Shown here in pieces: positions 61,404-64,000 of a DNA stretch of 64,000 bases. A program made the translations under genes and the position numbers. Positions within the stretch are counted from its first letter, which is position 1. Each line of letters opens with the position of its first letter. Where the stretch lies: contig NZ_CP166850.1 of assembly GCF_041346945.1 (NCBI RefSeq), positions 8,540,501-8,604,500 on the forward strand, given 5' to 3'. The notes under the pieces are model-generated. The model was not told the DNA's origin, did no database searches, and worked only from the letters and a program-made list of their open reading frames with translations. Origin of the DNA: Amycolatopsis sp. cg9 (GTDB lineage: Bacteria; Actinomycetota; Actinomycetes; Mycobacteriales; Pseudonocardiaceae).

Positions 61404-61958
61404 ATGACTCCCCGCCCGGCCGCCCCGCCGCCGCTCACCGTGGTCCAGAGCCTGGTGAACACCCGGGAGCTGCTCGAAAACCGCGACGACCTGACCACGG
61501 CGGCCGGCCTGGTCGCGTGGACGGCGGCCGAGGGGCTGCCCTGCCCGGCCCAGCCGGCACCGGCGGACCTGACCCGCGTGAGCCGGGTCCGGGAGGCCTT
61601 GCGGCAGCTGCTGCACGGCGGCGAGGGCGCCCCGGCCGCGGCGGCCGTGCTCAACGGCGAACTGGCCCGCACCGGCACCCGTCCGCTCCTGCAGGCCGGC
61701 CCGCCCGGCGCGGAGTTCGTCGGCGACGGTGGCAGCGCCTTGGACGCGGCGATCACCCGGGTGCTCGCCACCGTGGTCACCGCCCGCCTCGACGGCTCCT
61801 TGTCCCGGTTGAAGATCTGCGGCGCCGAGGACTGCCTGTGGGCCTACTACGACCGCTCCCCCAACGCGGTGAGCCGCTGGTGCGAAACCTCGGTCTGCGG
61901 CGCCCGCCACAAGATGCGCGCCTACCGCGCCCGCCGCGCCGCGGCCGCCAAGAGCTGA
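61404..61958 (+). CDS. CGNR zinc-finger (ABATE domain) transcriptional regulator
   Basis: 184 residues. N-terminal ABATE-like domain with LVNTRELLENRDDLTTAAGLVAW, C-terminal zinc finger ICGAEDCLWAYYDRSPNAVSRWC followed by CGARHKMRAYRAR, where CGAR replaces the usual CGNR. Such proteins are putative stress or metabolite regulators in actinomycetes. Divergent from azlC, which it may control. ATG at 61404; no strong ribosome site. Confidence 0.85.
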   Translation: MTPRPAAPPPLTVVQSLVNTRELLENRDDLTTAAGLVAWTAAEGLPCPAQPAPADLTRVSRVREALRQLLHGGEGAPAAAAVLNGELARTGTRPLLQAGPPGAEFVGDGGSALDAAITRVLATVVTARLDGSLSRLKICGAEDCLWAYYDRSPNAVSRWCETSVCGARHKMRAYRARRAAAAKS

Positions 61959-61973
61959 GCCCGGACCGCGAGC

Positions 61974-62006
61974 GGCGGCGCGGCGACCAGGGGCCGCCGC
62001 GCCGCC
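61974..62006. terminator. Bidirectional terminator between CGNR and GH64 genes
   Basis: Perfect 11-bp arms GGCGGCGCGGC at 61974-61984 and GCCGCGCCGCC at 61996-62006 with an 11-base loop. It fills the 58-bp gap between convergent stop codons. Confidence 0.7.
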
Positions 62007-62016
62007 GGTCTGCGGC

Positions 62017-63378
62017 TCACCAGCCGACCGCGACCACCAGCCACTGCGGGTCACCGTGGGACACGAACGACGACTGGGCCGCCACGTCGTCGTACGGGAA
62101 GCCGTACGCCAGGCGGTTGATGCCGTGGTCGTGCCAGAACTTGGCGTAGTAGTTCGCCGGTGCCGCCTGGTAGTACCGCGCCGGGTCCTGCCACTGGGAC
62201 TGCGGGAGGTGCGCCGTGTGCCGGTTGAGCGCCGCGCACATGTCGGGGTTGCCGGCCAGCGACCCGGCGCAGCCGGTGATGTTCGACGTGGGTTCGTTGA
62301 CGCCGACCGACTGCGCGTAGGCGGTGAAGTAGTTCGCGTACCGGCCGCCGGCGCGGAAGTCCGGCGCGCTGCCCGGCGCCGGGATCCGGTACGGCGCGTT
62401 CACCGTCGCCAGGCCCTTGAACTCGGTCGGCACCTCGGCCTGGAACCGGGCGAAAGTGGCCGAGCGGTCCTCCTGGAACAACCCGTAGTCGTCGCCGACC
62501 TGCACGTCGTAGCCGTCGTGCGCGTGCAGCCGCATGGCCAGCTTCAGCGCGAACGCGTCGACCCGGGTGGTGTTGCCGTTGAACACGTCCGGCCCGACGG
62601 TGAACTCGATGAAGTCGGCGTACTGGCCGTTCGGGGTGCCGAGGTAGAAGTACATCCGCCCGGCGGAGTTCGCCGGCATGTCGATGTAGGGCTGCTCGGC
62701 GATCGAATGGGTCTGGCCGCCGAAGTTCCAGTACACCTGGCTGTCCGGGTACTTGCCGTTGGTGCGGTTGAGCACCTTCACGGTGAGCACGTTCCGCGCG
62801 GCGGGGATGCTGCCGGTGTCGCCCCAGAACGAGTCCGGCGGGGTGCCGGGCTGCGTCGGGACGGTGCCGCCGCCGGTGCCGTAGACCTGGAACTCCCAGA
62901 GCGAGACGCCGTAAGGGGTCGCCCGCGCGGTGGTGTTCAGGCGCACGTACCGCCCGGCCCCGGTCACGTTCAGCGTCTGCGTGCCGCCGGTACCGGTGGT
63001 CGTCTGGTACACAGTGGACCAGGTGGATCCGTTGTCGGACACCTGGATCTGGTACGCCGTGGCGTAGGCGGCCTCCCAGCGCAGCACGACCTGGCTCACG
63101 GTCGCGGCCCCGCCGAGGTCGATCCGGATCCACTGTGGATCGCTGAACTGCGACGACCACCGGGTGGCGGTGTTCCCGTCCACGGCGGCGGTCGCGGGTG
63201 TCCCCGCGTTCTCCACCGAAGACGCCGTCACGGCTTTGCCTTGGGATATCAGGGGGTCGGCCGCGTTCGCGGCGGGGGCGACGAGCCCCAGCGCGGTGAC
63301 CGCGAGAGCGGCGGCCGCGGCCGCCAGGCGGGTGGTGGGTCCGCGACGGCGAAGCCGCGGCGGGGCGTTCGTGGGCAT
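62017..63378 (-). CDS. Secreted F5/8C domain + GH64-like beta-1,3-glucanase
   Basis: 453 residues. Sec signal peptide 1-39 (RRR then an Ala/Leu helix ending APAANA). Residues about 45-165 form an F5/8 type C (CBM32-like) domain: ASSVENAGTPATAAVDGNTATRW and YVRLNTTARATPYGVSLWEFQVYG. A Gly/Thr/Pro linker (168-182) leads to a GH64-like catalytic domain: VYWNFGGQTHSIAEQPYIDMP, FIEFTVGPDVFNGNTTRVDAF, and the ending YGFPYDDVAAQSSFVSHGDPQW. GH64 enzymes cut beta-1,3-glucan, for example of fungal walls. ATG at 63376-63378 with GGGAGGAA upstream. Confidence 0.88.
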   Translation of the reverse strand: MPTNAPPRLRRRGPTTRLAAAAAALAVTALGLVAPAANAADPLISQGKAVTASSVENAGTPATAAVDGNTATRWSSQFSDPQWIRIDLGGAATVSQVVLRWEAAYATAYQIQVSDNGSTWSTVYQTTTGTGGTQTLNVTGAGRYVRLNTTARATPYGVSLWEFQVYGTGGGTVPTQPGTPPDSFWGDTGSIPAARNVLTVKVLNRTNGKYPDSQVYWNFGGQTHSIAEQPYIDMPANSAGRMYFYLGTPNGQYADFIEFTVGPDVFNGNTTRVDAFALKLAMRLHAHDGYDVQVGDDYGLFQEDRSATFARFQAEVPTEFKGLATVNAPYRIPAPGSAPDFRAGGRYANYFTAYAQSVGVNEPTSNITGCAGSLAGNPDMCAALNRHTAHLPQSQWQDPARYYQAAPANYYAKFWHDHGINRLAYGFPYDDVAAQSSFVSHGDPQWLVVAVGW

Positions 63379-63500
63379 GGTTCCTCCCTGGCCGGGGAAG
63401 TGGTCGGACCCGCCGCCGGTCAGGGGACGGCGTCGTCCGGCTCGCCCCTGAGCGCCGGGCGGATGCCCACGGGGGCCGGCGGGGACGATCGGTAGAAAGG

Positions 63501-63572
63501 TTCATACCACCGGCACCGGCCTGTCAAGCCTTGACAGTTCGGCGCCGCGGAGCGATCCTCGGAACCGGTTCC
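63501..63572 (-). promoter_or_regulatory. Promoter/operator region of the glucanase gene
   Basis: Near-perfect dyad TGTCAAG-C-CTTGACA at 63522-63536 provides a minus-strand TTGACA, followed 15 bp downstream by TATGAA (63501-63506); the spacer is short for a sigma-70 promoter. A 12-bp palindrome GGAACCGGTTCC at 63561-63572 resembles LacI-family sugar operators. The whole gap 63379-63708 has no other gene and also serves the divergent SnoaL-like gene. Confidence 0.45.
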
Positions 63573-63708
63573 ACCTCGGCGGTCGCCGGCGATAGCCCGC
63601 CGATAGCGGCTTGGAAGCCGGCCCCGCGAGACTGGGCGCACCCGCCGGCCCCGGCGGCGGCCCACCCCGGGAACCCCGGCCCGGGACGACCCAGTGGAGG
63701 ACGCCGAA

Positions 63709-64000
63709 ATGGCGCCTGCGGGAGCAGGGGAACACACCCGGCCGAGCGCCGGAACCGTTTCCGTCGGAATCGAACACGTGCGGCTCAGCTACCACTACCT
63801 CGATATCGGGGACATCGACGGATACGGTTCGCTTTTCACATCAGACGCCGTTCTGCACTATCCGGGAATGGCACCGATCCGCGGGCGCCGCGCCATTGAA
63901 TCATTCCGCGCGTCCCGGCCGGTCCGGCGGCACACCCTGCACACACTGACGGTGACGCACGGTGAGGTGGTGACGGTCGGCGACATTGCCGTGGCTGGGC
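63709..64000 (+). CDS. SnoaL-like / NTF2-fold protein, truncated by window edge
   Basis: 97 codons visible, open at the right edge. The start resembles SnoaL-like polyketide-cyclase/NTF2 proteins: IEHVRLSYHYLDIGDIDGYGSLFTSDAVLHYPG, then PIRGRRAIESFRAS. Such small alpha+beta barrels act as cyclases, isomerases or ligand-binding proteins. ATG at 63709 with GGAGG eight bases upstream. Codon use here is slightly less GC-biased than in neighbours. Confidence 0.75.
   Translation, partial: MAPAGAGEHTRPSAGTVSVGIEHVRLSYHYLDIGDIDGYGSLFTSDAVLHYPGMAPIRGRRAIESFRASRPVRRHTLHTLTVTHGEVVTVGDIAVAG

Overview
The window is very GC-rich with strong third-position GC bias, frequent GTG starts, overlapping stop/start codons and two secondary-metabolite loci. 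This points to a filamentous actinomycete, most likely a Pseudonocardiaceae member such as Amycolatopsis (inference from style and gene content; no marker gene proves it). No rRNA, tRNA, CRISPR array or insertion sequence was recognised.

Region 1 (1-18682, minus strand): a giant non-ribosomal peptide synthetase runs off the left edge. Its visible order is A-T, then three C-A-T-E modules, then C-A. All five adenylation pockets look branched-chain hydrophobic (Val/Ile-like), and three modules epimerise, so the start of the product should be a hydrophobic, D-residue-rich peptide. Immediately upstream, in the same transcription unit, lies a serine hydrolase with the motifs of penicillin-binding-protein-type thioesterases (SurE-like cyclases). 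A 0.9 kb lower-GC intergenic region carries the likely promoter.

Region 2 (19602-24291): a mixed stretch with a small membrane peptide, a DUF4230 protein, a TetR repressor divergent from a zinc alcohol dehydrogenase with a clear operator, a UBP-type zinc-finger protein, an enolase in a non-housekeeping context and an EthD-like protein.

Region 3 (24355-39698): a sulfur-scavenging island. An acyl-CoA-dehydrogenase-like flavoprotein is divergent from a tightly packed operon of two SsuD-like monooxygenases, an alpha/beta hydrolase, an Rrf2 regulator, a cupin, a DsbA-fold protein, a sulfonate-type ABC transporter with two binding proteins, a flavoprotein/ferredoxin pair, a BisC-like molybdoenzyme and a flavin reductase. 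A further luciferase-like oxidoreductase faces its own TetR regulator across twin operators.

Region 4 (39804-59715): after a YitT/YczE-like membrane protein come PuuD-like, MetY-like, fatty-acid desaturase and aldo/keto reductase genes on the minus strand. Divergent from them is a long plus-strand operon: ProA-like dehydrogenase, thioesterase, carrier protein, TrpB-like enzyme, BtrH-like acyltransferase fused to a carrier domain, AMP-ligase, BtrK-like decarboxylase, second carrier protein, two acyl-CoA-dehydrogenase-like flavoproteins, phosphopantetheinyl transferase, second BtrH-like protein, second adenylating enzyme and flavin reductase. It ends at a perfect 17-bp hairpin and is followed by a LysR regulator. 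The parts list fits building an unusual amino acid or amine on carrier proteins and transferring it to an acceptor, in the manner of the butirosin side chain but with different enzymes. It is the best candidate here for an undescribed system.

Region 5 (60235-64000): an AzlCD branched-chain amino-acid exporter divergent from a CGNR regulator, a secreted GH64-like glucanase with an F5/8C domain, and the start of a SnoaL-like protein cut by the right edge.
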